Origin: Gammaproteobacteria bacterium
Lineage (GTDB): Bacteria > Pseudomonadota > Gammaproteobacteria > Steroidobacterales > Steroidobacteraceae
Direction: 5' to 3'
Length of the DNA: 48,845 nt
NCBI GenBank assembly: GCA_025358295.1
Contig: JANYJY010000014.1
Location: 1-48,845, forward strand
Shown here in pieces: positions 8,210-16,914 of the stretch. Numbering within the stretch: position 1 is the first letter of the stretch; every line of letters starts with the position of its first letter. The notes under the pieces were generated by a model, which did no database searches, was not told the origin of the DNA, and saw only the letters and a list, made by a program, of their open reading frames with translations. Made by a program: the position numbers and the translations under genes.

Positions 8210-9076
8210 ATGAAATTGGACGACAGCCGTCGCAGCGATAATGTAGAAGATGATCGTGGCTCCGGGGGCGGGCGCCGCGGTGCCGGTATAGGCATCGGCA
8301 CCATCGTGGTCGTTGTCATCGGCTACTTCATGGGTGTGAATCCAGCGACTCTGTTGAGCCTGTTGAACGGCGGTGACCCGCAAGCCGTCACTGCACCCGT
8401 GCCCGCAGATTCAAACAGCGCCGCTGCCAATGACCCGCAGGTGGACTTTGTACGCGCCATACTCGGCGAGACCGAGGATGTGTGGGGCACGTATTTCAAG
8501 GGCATGGGCAAGACCTATGTGCCGCCGAAGCTGGTGTTGTTCAGGGGCCAGGTGTCTTCGGCCTGCGGCTTGGCCAGCGCTGCGTCCGGGCCGTTTTATT
8601 GTCCCGGAGATCAGAAGGTCTATATCGATCTGACGTTCTACCGCCAGCTCGCCACGGAATTTGGTGCACCCGGGGATTTTGCCCGCGCCTATGTCATTGC
8701 GCACGAGGTGGGTCATCACGTGCAAAATCTGCTCGGCATTACCGACAAAGCCGAAACGGCGGAGCAAGGCGCGGGTCGCGTCGGCGCAAATCATGTGTCG
8801 GTGCTCGTCGAGCTGCAGGCGGATTGCTTCGCGGGCGTATGGGCTGCCCAGGCGAACAACGCACGCAAAATCCTCGAACCCGGCGACCTGGAGTCGGGGC
8901 TCAAGGCCGCGTCATCCGTAGGCGATGACACCCTGCAAAAGCGTGAGCAGGGCACCGTGGTTCCGGACAGTTTTACTCACGGCACCTCGGCGCAACGCGT
9001 CGGTTGGTTCCGCCGTGGTTTCGACTCAGGAAAAATCGACAATTGCGACACCTTCAGCGCGCGGGGCTCGCCTTAA
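8210..9076 (+). CDS. ypfJ: Neutral zinc metallopeptidase, YpfJ/KPN_02809 family
   Basis: The 288-residue protein matches the YpfJ family in length and plan. It has a charged N terminus with an RRSDNVEDDRG stretch, then one transmembrane helix (about 25-47). The extracytoplasmic domain holds the zinc motif HEVGHH and downstream glutamate-rich ELQADCFAGVW, which supplies the third ligand. The ending RRGFDSGKIDNCDTF is also characteristic. The physiological substrate of this family is not established. A TTGACG at 8150-8155 followed after 17 bases by TCGATA may be its promoter. The last 23 bases overlap the 3' end of the convergent acyl-AMP ligase gene. Confidence 0.88.
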   Translation: MKLDDSRRSDNVEDDRGSGGGRRGAGIGIGTIVVVVIGYFMGVNPATLLSLLNGGDPQAVTAPVPADSNSAAANDPQVDFVRAILGETEDVWGTYFKGMGKTYVPPKLVLFRGQVSSACGLASAASGPFYCPGDQKVYIDLTFYRQLATEFGAPGDFARAYVIAHEVGHHVQNLLGITDKAETAEQGAGRVGANHVSVLVELQADCFAGVWAAQANNARKILEPGDLESGLKAASSVGDDTLQKREQGTVVPDSFTHGTSAQRVGWFRRGFDSGKIDNCDTFSARGSP

Positions 9077-11042
9077 TCTTGGCTTCGAGGTGTTGGGCGA
9101 GTTCGGCGATGGTCGGATGATCGAACAGTTCGGTCAGGTCAATGAGCCCGGGGAAGTCCCGATCGACGTTCTCGTGAATCTCGATCAGCTTGAGCGAACT
9201 CGCGCCGATATCGAATAAATTGTCGCTCACGTCGATTCGCTTGCCCGGCAGCGCCGTTTCGCAAATGGCTTGCAGGCGCTTCTCCAGCTCACTGCCGGAT
9301 ACTTCGGAAGCAGTTCCCGGCGTCTCGCGCAGCGCTTGCAGCTCCTTCAGCTCGGCGTCAAATTCGCCATCGACATAGGCTTGCTCGAGTAAATGCCGCT
9401 GCACCTTGCCGCTGGTGGTCTTCGGGATGCGCTTGGTCGGAATCACCTGCGCGACCTCGAGGCCCGTGTGTTCGTTGATCAGGCGGCTGACCGCCGCCGC
9501 AGTCGGCAGGAACTCCGCCATGCCGCTGCGATGTAACACGAATACCACGAGTTCCTCGCCCTGGGAGCCGGGCTTTGCGACACCCGCGGCCACCAGTTTG
9601 TTGAGATCCAAACCCGGCACCCGCTGTGCGATGTTCTCCAGGTCATACGGATAGTAGTTCTGCCCGTTGACGAAAATGATTTCCTTGCTACGGCCGGCAA
9701 TGTAGAGCGAACCCTCGTGCAAGAATCCGAGGTCGCCCGTGTCCACCCAGCCGTCCTTGTCGATGGCGAGCGCCGTCGCCTCTGGGTCTCCGAAGTAGCC
9801 TCGCGTCACACTGGCGCCGCGAATCAGGATGTGCCCGACGATACTCTGCGCCAGCGCGCCGCGAGAGTCGTCGGCGATGCGCAGTTCGGTATTGGGAACC
9901 ACTTGCCCCACACACATGAGTTCGAGCGCGTCGCGCGCATCGGCCGGATTGAGCTCGATATTTGCGCCCAAGCCCAGCTTGTGGCGATTCACTCGTATCC
10001 AGCGGTAGTCGGATCCCAGCACGGGCAGAGTCACGGCGAGAGACGCTTCCGCGAGACCGTAAACCGGGTACATGGCCCGGCGCTTAAGTCCGGTGTAGGC
10101 CAGCGCGTTCATGAACTCATTGCACAGATCCACCGATATGGGCTCGGCGCCGTTGTAGATCAGCCGCAGCGAGGACAGATCCACACCCTCGAGCTTGCGG
10201 TCGCCCAGCACTTTGAGGAAGTGCCGATAGCCGAAATTCGGCGAACACGTAATGGTGACGCGCTTTTTCGAGGCCACCTGCAGCCACAGCAGCGGCCGCC
10301 TCACGAACAGCTCGGTGGGCATCAGATTGATGTGAACGCGATTGGCGAATTGCATCAGATAAAATCCGATCAATCCCATGTCGTGGGTCAGGGGCATCCA
10401 GCTTAAGGTCACGTCCTGATCGTTGAATTTGTCGACGGAAGTCGATCCCTGCGTATTGGCGATGAGATTTCCGTGAGTGAGCATCACGCCCTTCGGCTCG
10501 CTGGTCGAGCCGGAGGAGAATTGGATAAAGGCCAGATCGTCGGGTGCCGGCCGGTGCAGCTTGCCGGGCCGTGAGATATCGGTAATCGATTCCACCAGGA
10601 AAACACGCGATTTCAAATCGTTGAACAAGTCGATTTCGCCGACCTGGGCGGCCAGCCCTTCCAGGCGTTCGAGATTTTTCGCATCCGTGTACAGCAGCGG
10701 CTTGCCGAGCTTGCGTGCCACGCGCAGCAGTTTGTGCCGATGTTCATCGCTGATGCCGACGGCGAGCGGCACGGGCGTTATTCCACCGCAGACCGCGGCC
10801 CAGAAGCCGTCGAGGAATTGCTCGTTGCTGCTCAGGAAAATGATCATCTTATCGCCGCGCTGCGCGCCCAGCGCCTGCAGGTGGTGGAGGATGCCGAGTG
10901 CGCGTGTGTAGACATCGCCGTAAGCCACGCGGCGCTCGGAATTCTCTCCGTCGACATAAGTCACGGCACGGTCGACGCCGCGATTGGCCTCGAGGACATC
11001 GACCAGCGTCGTGTAAGTCATGAGCTTGTTGTTGTCATTCAT
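9054..11042 (-). CDS. Fatty acyl-AMP ligase fused to an acyl carrier protein domain
   Basis: The 662-residue protein has an adenylate-forming domain (about 10-575) and a carrier domain (about 590-655). Visible motifs are the P-loop FSSGSTSEPKG (175-185), HDMGLIGFYL (220-229, typical of fatty acyl-AMP ligases), YGLAEA (328-333), the GWVDTGDLG block and the C-terminal lysine motif KTTSGKVQR. The carrier domain has FDIGASSLK, with Ser616 as the likely phosphopantetheine site. The enzyme would activate a fatty acid as acyl-AMP and load it on its own ACP, feeding a lipid or polyketide-like product. Its ATG overlaps the P450 stop codon (ATGA), so the two are co-translated and the P450 may act on the ACP-bound or free acyl chain. 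No condensing enzyme is nearby. Confidence 0.87.
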   Translation of the reverse strand: MNDNNKLMTYTTLVDVLEANRGVDRAVTYVDGENSERRVAYGDVYTRALGILHHLQALGAQRGDKMIIFLSSNEQFLDGFWAAVCGGITPVPLAVGISDEHRHKLLRVARKLGKPLLYTDAKNLERLEGLAAQVGEIDLFNDLKSRVFLVESITDISRPGKLHRPAPDDLAFIQFSSGSTSEPKGVMLTHGNLIANTQGSTSVDKFNDQDVTLSWMPLTHDMGLIGFYLMQFANRVHINLMPTELFVRRPLLWLQVASKKRVTITCSPNFGYRHFLKVLGDRKLEGVDLSSLRLIYNGAEPISVDLCNEFMNALAYTGLKRRAMYPVYGLAEASLAVTLPVLGSDYRWIRVNRHKLGLGANIELNPADARDALELMCVGQVVPNTELRIADDSRGALAQSIVGHILIRGASVTRGYFGDPEATALAIDKDGWVDTGDLGFLHEGSLYIAGRSKEIIFVNGQNYYPYDLENIAQRVPGLDLNKLVAAGVAKPGSQGEELVVFVLHRSGMAEFLPTAAAVSRLINEHTGLEVAQVIPTKRIPKTTSGKVQRHLLEQAYVDGEFDAELKELQALRETPGTASEVSGSELEKRLQAICETALPGKRIDVSDNLFDIGASSLKLIEIHENVDRDFPGLIDLTELFDHPTIAELAQHLEAKIKASPAR

Positions 11043-12337
11043 CGCGATTCCACCATCATCATCAAGTTGGATCTTGGCCGCAGATTGATTTGCGCCTCGA
11101 TTTCAATAGGTTCATTACTCGCGCGGCTCAGACGAAAGCGCCGCGCCATGGAGTGCACATGAACCAGCATTTCGAACATGGCCACATTCTCGCCGATGCA
11201 ATGCCGCGGCCCCACGGAAAACGGGATATAGGAGAACCGATGCCGCTCTTCGGCATCGGCGCCGGCGAAGCGTTGGGGCCGAAACTCCTCCGGCTCGCTC
11301 CAGAAGGCCGGATGTCGATGCAGCATATAGGGACTGATGAACACATCGGTGCGCGGCGCTATCGGGAAGCCGCCGAGTTCGTCCGCCTCGAGCGTGCGCC
11401 GGGTGAACAGCCAGCCCGGCGGATACAGCCGCAGCGCCTCCTGCAATACCTGGTGGGTGAATGTCAGTGATTCTGCAGCGTCCAGACCCAGAGTCCGATC
11501 TGAGCTGGTTCTGTCGGCCTCCTCTTGCAGCCGTGCCTGGGCGTCGGGATTCTGGCTGATGAGATACCAGGTCCAGGTGAGCGCCGCCGCCGTGGTCTCG
11601 TGGCCGGCGACAATCAGCGTCAACACCTCATCGATGAGCTCCTTGTCGCTCATGGCTGCGTCGTTTTCGCGATCGCGGGTCGCCATCAGCATGCTCAGAA
11701 AATCGAAATGCTCTTCGGGCTCACTGCGCCGACGATTGATCAATTCCTGGACCAGCTTGGTCAGCGAGCGGAAGCGGAAGGCGAACTTCAGATCCCGGTT
11801 CTGCTCCTTGGCGACCACGGCAAAGGGATTCGCGCCGAGCTGCTTCTCCAGGCGCGCAAGGTCGGTGCCGAAGATCGATCGCAGCACGATTTCCAGCGTC
11901 AATTCACTGGTGTCGTCGCTCAGGTTCACTGGTTCGGCGCGCGCTGCCTTTTCCGCCCAGCGAGCGACGAATTTATCGTTGACCTCGCGGATTAGCGCGC
12001 TGAATTGATCGATGACCCGGCGGTGAAACGTGGGCTGCATCATGCGCCGCTGCCGGCGCCAGAAACCGCCTTCGCTGGTCATGATGCCGTTGCCGAGCAG
12101 GATCTTGACGCGATCCATGCCCTCGCCCTTGGTGTAGTTGCGGTGATTCGACAACAGCACCCGTTTGATGTCGTCCGGGTGATTGATGACGTAGTTGTAG
12201 ACGCCACGGGCGGGCGCGAAGACTCGATAGATGTCGCCGAACTGCGCGAAATAGCGACGCAGCCGTGCGAGCGATTCATCGCTGCCGCCGAGGTCGAAGC
12301 CCTCGGCGGGGCCGGGGGGCAGGGCTATGGTTTGCAT
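11039..12337 (-). CDS. Cytochrome P450
   Basis: The 432-residue haem monooxygenase has all P450 hallmarks: the I-helix oxygen-binding AGHETT (244-249), the K-helix EALR (300-303), and the haem loop FSVGPRHCIG with Cys380 as axial ligand. There is no membrane anchor, as expected for a soluble bacterial P450 needing separate redox partners, none of which is next door. The start was placed at the ATG giving MQTIALPPGP; the frame is open 144 codons further upstream but that part runs through the divergent acyltransferase gene and is not P450-like. The ATG lies 6 bases after a TACAAT -10 element. Substrate is unknown; the coupled fatty acyl-AMP ligase makes a fatty acid or lipid-linked substrate the best guess. 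Confidence 0.92.
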   Translation of the reverse strand: MQTIALPPGPAEGFDLGGSDESLARLRRYFAQFGDIYRVFAPARGVYNYVINHPDDIKRVLLSNHRNYTKGEGMDRVKILLGNGIMTSEGGFWRRQRRMMQPTFHRRVIDQFSALIREVNDKFVARWAEKAARAEPVNLSDDTSELTLEIVLRSIFGTDLARLEKQLGANPFAVVAKEQNRDLKFAFRFRSLTKLVQELINRRRSEPEEHFDFLSMLMATRDRENDAAMSDKELIDEVLTLIVAGHETTAAALTWTWYLISQNPDAQARLQEEADRTSSDRTLGLDAAESLTFTHQVLQEALRLYPPGWLFTRRTLEADELGGFPIAPRTDVFISPYMLHRHPAFWSEPEEFRPQRFAGADAEERHRFSYIPFSVGPRHCIGENVAMFEMLVHVHSMARRFRLSRASNEPIEIEAQINLRPRSNLMMMVESR

Positions 12338-12343
12338 CGGCGT

Positions 12344-12366
12344 ATTGTAACGTAAGGCACTACAAT
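12344..12366. promoter_or_regulatory. Back-to-back -10 elements between P450 and DUF374 acyltransferase genes
   Basis: The gap between the divergent starts holds ATTGTA (12344-12349) and TACAAT (12361-12366), a perfect inverted pair 11 bases apart. Read on the minus strand the first is TACAAT, 6 bases before the P450 ATG. Read on the plus strand the second is TACAAT, overlapping the first ATG of the acyltransferase and 7 bases before an in-frame GTG. This suggests two mirrored promoters and near-leaderless transcripts. Confidence 0.45.
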
Positions 12367-13126
12367 GCCCGTCGTGGAAGAGAAGCCTGGTGGCGGCCCC
12401 GGTGGCGGCCTTCGCAATACGATCTATGAACAGCAGACCCGCTCGAGCAGGCGGCTCACGCGCGGCCGATTGTTTTTGTACCAAATGCTCGTGCCGGTAG
12501 GCGTGTCCCTGTTGAGATTGGTATGGCGTTGGTCGCGGGTCGTGCGGGTGATCGGCGCTGAGCGAATTACCGCGGCACTCGAGCGAGCGCCCTCGTTCAT
12601 CCCGGTCTACTGGCATCAACATCAGCTGTTTTGCGTCAAGCACCTGCTTGAGCAGCGTCGCGCCGGATTGAAGTTGGGTTTCCTGATTTCGCCCTCGGTC
12701 GATGGCGAGATCGGAGCGATGATCGTGCGAAATCTGGGTGGGGTGGTGATCCGTGGTTCGTCCACGCACACCGGGGCTCGGGCGCTACGCGACTATTATC
12801 AGGCGCTCGCACATGAGGGCGTGTCGCCGGCGATCACACCGGATGGGCCGCGCGGACCGCCCTGGAAGGTCAAGCCCGGGGCCGTGCTGCTGGCGCAACT
12901 GTCGGGGCGGCCCATCATTCCCTTGAGTTACGCCGCATCGCGTGCCTGGAAAATCAAATGGGATCGCTTCGTCATCCCTTGGCCCCTGGCTAGAATCACC
13001 ATCGTTGTCGGCGAACCGCTGTATGTTCCCAAGGGCTTGGATGCCCCTGGGCTGGAAAGGGTGCAATTGGACGTGGAGCAGCGCCTTCGGGCTGCTTTCG
13101 AGGAGGCGAATCGGGCCTTGGGTTAA
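12365..13126 (+). CDS. DUF374 lysophospholipid acyltransferase
   Basis: The 253-residue protein belongs to the DUF374 branch of the PlsC-like superfamily. It has a hydrophobic N-terminal helix (YQMLVPVGVSLLRLVWRW), the IPVYWHQHQLF block carrying the catalytic His, FLISPSVDGEI, VVIRGSSTHTGARAL and ITPDGPRGPPWKVKPG, all typical of this family. Such enzymes probably transfer acyl groups to lipid A-type or lysophospholipid acceptors. The first ATG is given as start, but a -10-like TACAAT overlaps it, so GTG at 12374 (codon 4) is a real alternative. Divergent transcription from the P450/acyl-AMP ligase pair through mirrored -10 boxes suggests co-regulation. The 3' side is followed by a strong inverted-repeat region. 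Confidence 0.85.
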   Translation: MPVVEEKPGGGPGGGLRNTIYEQQTRSSRRLTRGRLFLYQMLVPVGVSLLRLVWRWSRVVRVIGAERITAALERAPSFIPVYWHQHQLFCVKHLLEQRRAGLKLGFLISPSVDGEIGAMIVRNLGGVVIRGSSTHTGARALRDYYQALAHEGVSPAITPDGPRGPPWKVKPGAVLLAQLSGRPIIPLSYAASRAWKIKWDRFVIPWPLARITIVVGEPLYVPKGLDAPGLERVQLDVEQRLRAAFEEANRALG

Positions 13127-13129
13127 GGT

Positions 13130-13199
13130 TTATCAGCAAGCCCTAAGAATACAATCGCTTAGCTTGTATTCCTGATAAGTTATGGGAGAATCCTAGGGC
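13130..13199. repeat. Compound inverted repeat upstream of GGDEF-EAL gene
   Basis: Three complementary pairs are interleaved: TTATCAG (13130-13136) with CTGATAA (13172-13178), GCCCTA (13140-13145) with TAGGGC (13194-13199), and GAATACAA (13147-13154) with TTGTATTC (13164-13171). The first and third nest into one stem with contiguous right arms and a 10-base left bulge. The second crosses them and could form a pseudoknot or alternative fold. It is AT-rich with no T-run, so it looks more like an operator or structured leader than a terminator. Confidence 0.45.
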
Positions 13200-13314
13200 G
13201 CTTGTCATGTCCAAAATCCAAGGAAGTGTGTGACGCATTCGGTTTTTATATTGAATCCAGTGGCAAACTGTTGATTCATAACCGTAACAATCCATCTGGG
13301 ACATCCGTAGGCGC

Positions 13315-15999
13315 ATGGCAATAGCTCCCCACGATCCCCGTCACCCAGACTTGACCGCCTCGGACGTTTTATCGCCCCAGACCTGGCCAAAGCGCGGCAT
13401 TCGTCCCGCCGTGGGGCTCGATGTCATTTGCACCAAGATTGCGGTCGACTTCCAATCCATGACCGCGGCTACGGCGGCCGAGATCATTGGCGCCAATTTA
13501 GAGCTGCTGCGCGAGGCGACGCGCACGGATTCGGCCTTTCACATCCGCTTGGACCCTGAACTGGGACAGTTCGATGACATCCAAGTGGCCCGCGGCATGC
13601 TCGCCACCGGCAATCCAGAACAGTTGCGCGGCCAGACCCTGGACGCCTTGCCTTGGCTACAGGCACGCCTGGCGCCGTTGCGAGTATCGGAACTGCGCGA
13701 TACCGCCAAGCCTCGCGACGACCAGCATGGCGATGCCGAGGTGTGGAGCCATCTGGGCATCGGATCCGTATTAATCATCGGTTATTTCATCGCGGGCCGG
13801 GTAGCTGGACTCCTGGGGATAGCCGGAGCGTTGCCGCGCGAGAATTGGGAAGTACAGCTGCATCTCTTGATGAAGATGTTGGGCAGTTGTCTCGCCACAG
13901 GCCTGGAGCGCATCGAAATTCAGCGCAACCTGCGGGACCTGGAAGAGCGCAACGAACTCGCTTTGTATAGCGCCAATGACGGGCTGTGGGATTTCGATAC
14001 CCTCAACAATCGCGTCTATCTATCGCCGCGATGGAAGGCGATGCTGGGGTACGACGAAGCGGACGTGGGTCAGGCGCCGGATTGGCGCACGTTGGTTCAC
14101 TCCGATGATATGTCGCGCGTACAGGCTGCCATCCGCGATCACGTGGCCGGTAAGACTCCGATATTCGAGAGCATGCATCGCATGCGCCACGCCACCGGCG
14201 AATGGCGCTGGGTGATTAGCCGCGCCAAAGCCAAAGTTGACAGCAAGGGCCGCCTGTTGCGTTTGGTCGGCGTCGAACTCGACATTACCGAGCGCAAGCT
14301 CTACGAGGAGGCGCTGTTTCGCGAGAAGGAAAGCGCGCAAATTACTCTGCAGAGCATCGGCGACGGCGTCATCACCACCGATGCCAAGGGCGTGATCGAC
14401 TATGTGAATCCGGTTGCGGAGGCGCTCACGGGCTGGCGCCTTGAGGACGGCCAGGGCCGCGCCATCGAAGAGATCTTTCGTGCATTCCACGAGGAAACCT
14501 GCGAGCCGTTGGAGAATCCGCTGGCGGTGGCGATTCGCCGCACGCGTTCGATCAAATCGGTGCGGCCGATGCTGCTGATTCGCCGCGACGGCAACGAGAT
14601 CTATGTGGAGAGCACGGCATCGCCCATTCGCGACGGCAGCGGCGCGGTCTCGGGTGGGGTGCTGGTGTTCCACGACGTCAGCGAAGCGCGCGAACTTAAT
14701 CGGCGTTTGAGCTATCACGCCAGCCACGACGTGCTGACCGGCTTGGTCAATCGCCGCGAATTCGAGAATCGCATGGAACGCGCGTTGAAGAGCGCCAAGG
14801 CGCGCGAGACTTCATATGCGCTGTGCTGCCTGGATCTGGACCAGTTCAAGATCGTCAATGACACCTGCGGCCACAGCGCCGGCGATGCGCTGCTCGGCCA
14901 AGTGGGCGCGCTGTTGAAGTCCAAGGTACGCTGGCGCGACACGCTGGCACGCCTGGGCGGCGACGAATTCGGCGTTCTATTGGAAAGCTGCTCTTTGGAT
15001 GAGGCCATGCGCACCGCAGAGGCGTTGCGCGAGGCAGTGCGCAACTTCAAGTTCACCTGGGAGGAGCGCACTTTTCGCCTCGGTGCGAGCATCGGCGTCG
15101 TGCCGATCTCCGCAGACAATGCCGACGTGGCGTCGGTGCTTTCCGCCGCCGACAGCGCCTGCCAGGCGGCCAAGGAAGCGGGCCGCAATCGCGTGCACAG
15201 TTTCGAGGAAAACGACATCGATCTGATGCGCCGGCGCCGCGAAATGCAGTGGGCGGCGCGCATCAACAATGCTTTGGAAGAGGGCCGATTCGAGCTGTTC
15301 AGGCAGACGATTCTGCCTTTGCAGAAGGTCGAGCCGGGCGCCCACTACGAACTGCTGCTGCGCATGCGCGATGAGGCCGGCAAGATTGTCGCTCCGGACA
15401 ACTTCATGACCGCGGCGGAACGCTACGGCATCACGCCGAGCATCGATCGTTGGGTAATCGAGAATGCGTTCCGCTGGTTGGTGTCCGAGGCCGACGAGCG
15501 CGAGAAACTGACCATGTGCTCGATCAATCTGTCGGGACAGAGCTTGGGCGACGACAAGTTTCTTCCTTACGTGATCGATCAGTTTCATCGCAGCGGCCTG
15601 GATGCGACCAAGATTTGTTTTGAAATCACGGAGACCGCTGCGATTGCCAGTTTCTCGCAGGCGAACCGATTCATTCAAGCGTTGAAGGAGCTGGGCTGCA
15701 AATTCGCGCTCGATGATTTCGGCACCGGCCTGTCCTCGTTCGGCTATTTGAAGCATTTCCCGGTCGATTATCTGAAGATCGACGGCAGCTTCGTCAAAGA
15801 AATACTGCATGACCCCATCGACCGCGAGATGGTGCGTTCGATCAACGAAATCGGGCATTTGACCGGCAAACAGACTATCGCGGAATTTGCCGAGAACCAG
15901 GAAATCATCAACATGCTGCAGAGCTTGGGCGTGGACTATGCGCAAGGCTACGGCGTGTCGCAGCCGCAACGCGTGCTCAAGGCCGCCAACAGCGCCTGA
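13315..15999 (+). CDS. GAF-PAS-PAS-GGDEF-EAL cyclic-di-GMP signalling protein
   Basis: The 894-residue protein has a GAF-like region (about 55-205), two PAS domains (about 212-328 and 335-457), a diguanylate cyclase domain and an EAL phosphodiesterase domain (about 645-890). GGDEF is intact at 548-552 and preceded by the inhibitory-site RxxD at 539-542, so the cyclase should be active and product-inhibited. The EAL signature reads ELL (679-681) but keeps the metal-binding Glu, and the other catalytic blocks are present: INLSGQS, FEITET, DDFGTG, LKIDGSF, AEFAE and QGYGVSQP. It may thus both make and break c-di-GMP, under control of the sensory domains. There is no membrane segment. It stands alone, with a 188-base upstream gap; the first ATG has only a weak ribosome binding site. 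Confidence 0.9.
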   Translation: MAIAPHDPRHPDLTASDVLSPQTWPKRGIRPAVGLDVICTKIAVDFQSMTAATAAEIIGANLELLREATRTDSAFHIRLDPELGQFDDIQVARGMLATGNPEQLRGQTLDALPWLQARLAPLRVSELRDTAKPRDDQHGDAEVWSHLGIGSVLIIGYFIAGRVAGLLGIAGALPRENWEVQLHLLMKMLGSCLATGLERIEIQRNLRDLEERNELALYSANDGLWDFDTLNNRVYLSPRWKAMLGYDEADVGQAPDWRTLVHSDDMSRVQAAIRDHVAGKTPIFESMHRMRHATGEWRWVISRAKAKVDSKGRLLRLVGVELDITERKLYEEALFREKESAQITLQSIGDGVITTDAKGVIDYVNPVAEALTGWRLEDGQGRAIEEIFRAFHEETCEPLENPLAVAIRRTRSIKSVRPMLLIRRDGNEIYVESTASPIRDGSGAVSGGVLVFHDVSEARELNRRLSYHASHDVLTGLVNRREFENRMERALKSAKARETSYALCCLDLDQFKIVNDTCGHSAGDALLGQVGALLKSKVRWRDTLARLGGDEFGVLLESCSLDEAMRTAEALREAVRNFKFTWEERTFRLGASIGVVPISADNADVASVLSAADSACQAAKEAGRNRVHSFEENDIDLMRRRREMQWAARINNALEEGRFELFRQTILPLQKVEPGAHYELLLRMRDEAGKIVAPDNFMTAAERYGITPSIDRWVIENAFRWLVSEADEREKLTMCSINLSGQSLGDDKFLPYVIDQFHRSGLDATKICFEITETAAIASFSQANRFIQALKELGCKFALDDFGTGLSSFGYLKHFPVDYLKIDGSFVKEILHDPIDREMVRSINEIGHLTGKQTIAEFAENQEIINMLQSLGVDYAQGYGVSQPQRVLKAANSA

Positions 16000-16037
16000 C
16001 CGCGGCGGACGGCGGCGGGCGCCGGCGTCACTTCACT

Positions 16038-16895
16038 TTAGGCTTTTAACTCGAAGCGCATCGACAGGTCGATCGCGCGTACATGCTTGGTGAGGCCGCC
16101 GACGGAAATGAAGTCCACGCCGGTTTGTGCGATTTCTCGGATGGTCGCGGCGGTTATGCCGCCCGATGCCTCCAGCTTCAACGGCGTGGGGGACTCGGCG
16201 TTGACGGCGACGGCCTCGCGCATGGCCTCGATCGAGAACTCATCGAGCAAGGCGATATCGGCACCGGCCGCAATGGCCTGCCGCAGCTCGAAGAGATTCT
16301 CCACTTCGACCTCCACCGGAACTCGAGCGGAGGCGAGTCTGGCGGCGCCCACCGCGCCGGCGATCGATCCCGCGGCCATGATGTGATTTTCCTTGATGAG
16401 TATCCCGTCGAACAGACCCATGCGGTGATTGTGTCCGCCGCCGACCCGCACCGCGTACTTCTGTGCCGTGCGCAAGCCGGGGATGGTTTTGCGAGTGTCG
16501 AGCAAGCGGCAATTCGTGCCTTCGAGGAGTACCGCGAATGCGTGGGCCGCCGTGGCGGTGCCGGAGAGCAGCTGCAAAAAATTGAGCGCGGTCCGCTCGC
16601 CGGTGAGTAGGGCGCGGGCGGGGCCCTCGAGGCTGAACAGGAGCTGATTGGCGGCGATCGGGTCCCCTTCAGCCACCTGCCATTGAATCCGGACCCGTGC
16701 GTCCACCGCATGGAAGCTGGCCTCGACATAGGGTATGCCGCAAATAATGGCCGCCTCGCGCGTGATGACCGAGGCCCGGCCGCTGCGATCCCCCGCTATC
16801 AGGCCGGCGGTCAAGTCGCCGCTGCCGATGTCCTCGGCCAGGGCATGGGCGACCTGTTGCGACAGGTCGGCGGGAACCGGCACCGACTGTGACAC
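16038..16895 (-). CDS. nadC: Nicotinate-nucleotide pyrophosphorylase (carboxylating)
   Basis: The 285-residue enzyme converts quinolinate and PRPP into nicotinate mononucleotide, the third step of de novo NAD synthesis. Family landmarks include [13 protein letters not shown] near the N terminus, the [10 protein letters not shown] helix, [24 protein letters not shown], the KENHI motif, and [10 protein letters not shown], with LEASGGI and [12 protein letters not shown] closing the barrel. I chose the GTG that gives [10 protein letters not shown] because it lies just after the stop of the upstream membrane-protein gene; the upstream ATG at 16943 would overlap that gene by 29 bases. No strong ribosome binding site is visible, so the start is uncertain. 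It is probably co-transcribed with the PuuD-like gene, 19 bases upstream. Confidence 0.92.
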   Translation of the reverse strand: MSQSVPVPADLSQQVAHALAEDIGSGDLTAGLIAGDRSGRASVITREAAIICGIPYVEASFHAVDARVRIQWQVAEGDPIAANQLLFSLEGPARALLTGERTALNFLQLLSGTATAAHAFAVLLEGTNCRLLDTRKTIPGLRTAQKYAVRVGGGHNHRMGLFDGILIKENHIMAAGSIAGAVGAARLASARVPVEVEVENLFELRQAIAAGADIALLDEFSIEAMREAVAVNAESPTPLKLEASGGITAATIREIAQTGVDFISVGGLTKHVRAIDLSMRFELKA

Positions 16896-16914
16896 GTGCC
16901 GGTTCCCGGATCGA

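Noticed and set aside
12338-12769. N-terminal extension of the P450 frame by 144 codons
   Set aside because: It lies over the divergent DUF374 gene, has no P450 similarity, and the internal ATG has a -10 element at a sensible distance.
13240-13320. Possible c-di-GMP (GEMM) riboswitch before the GGDEF-EAL gene
   Set aside because: A GGCAAAC stretch is present, but the paired P1 stem, tetraloop and conserved receptor segment of the GEMM class are missing.
14977-15969. Long minus-strand open frame opposite the GGDEF-EAL gene
   Set aside because: It is antisense to a gene with complete domain motifs; its translation is rich in His, Gln and Arg without any recognisable domain, typical of GC-rich shadow frames.
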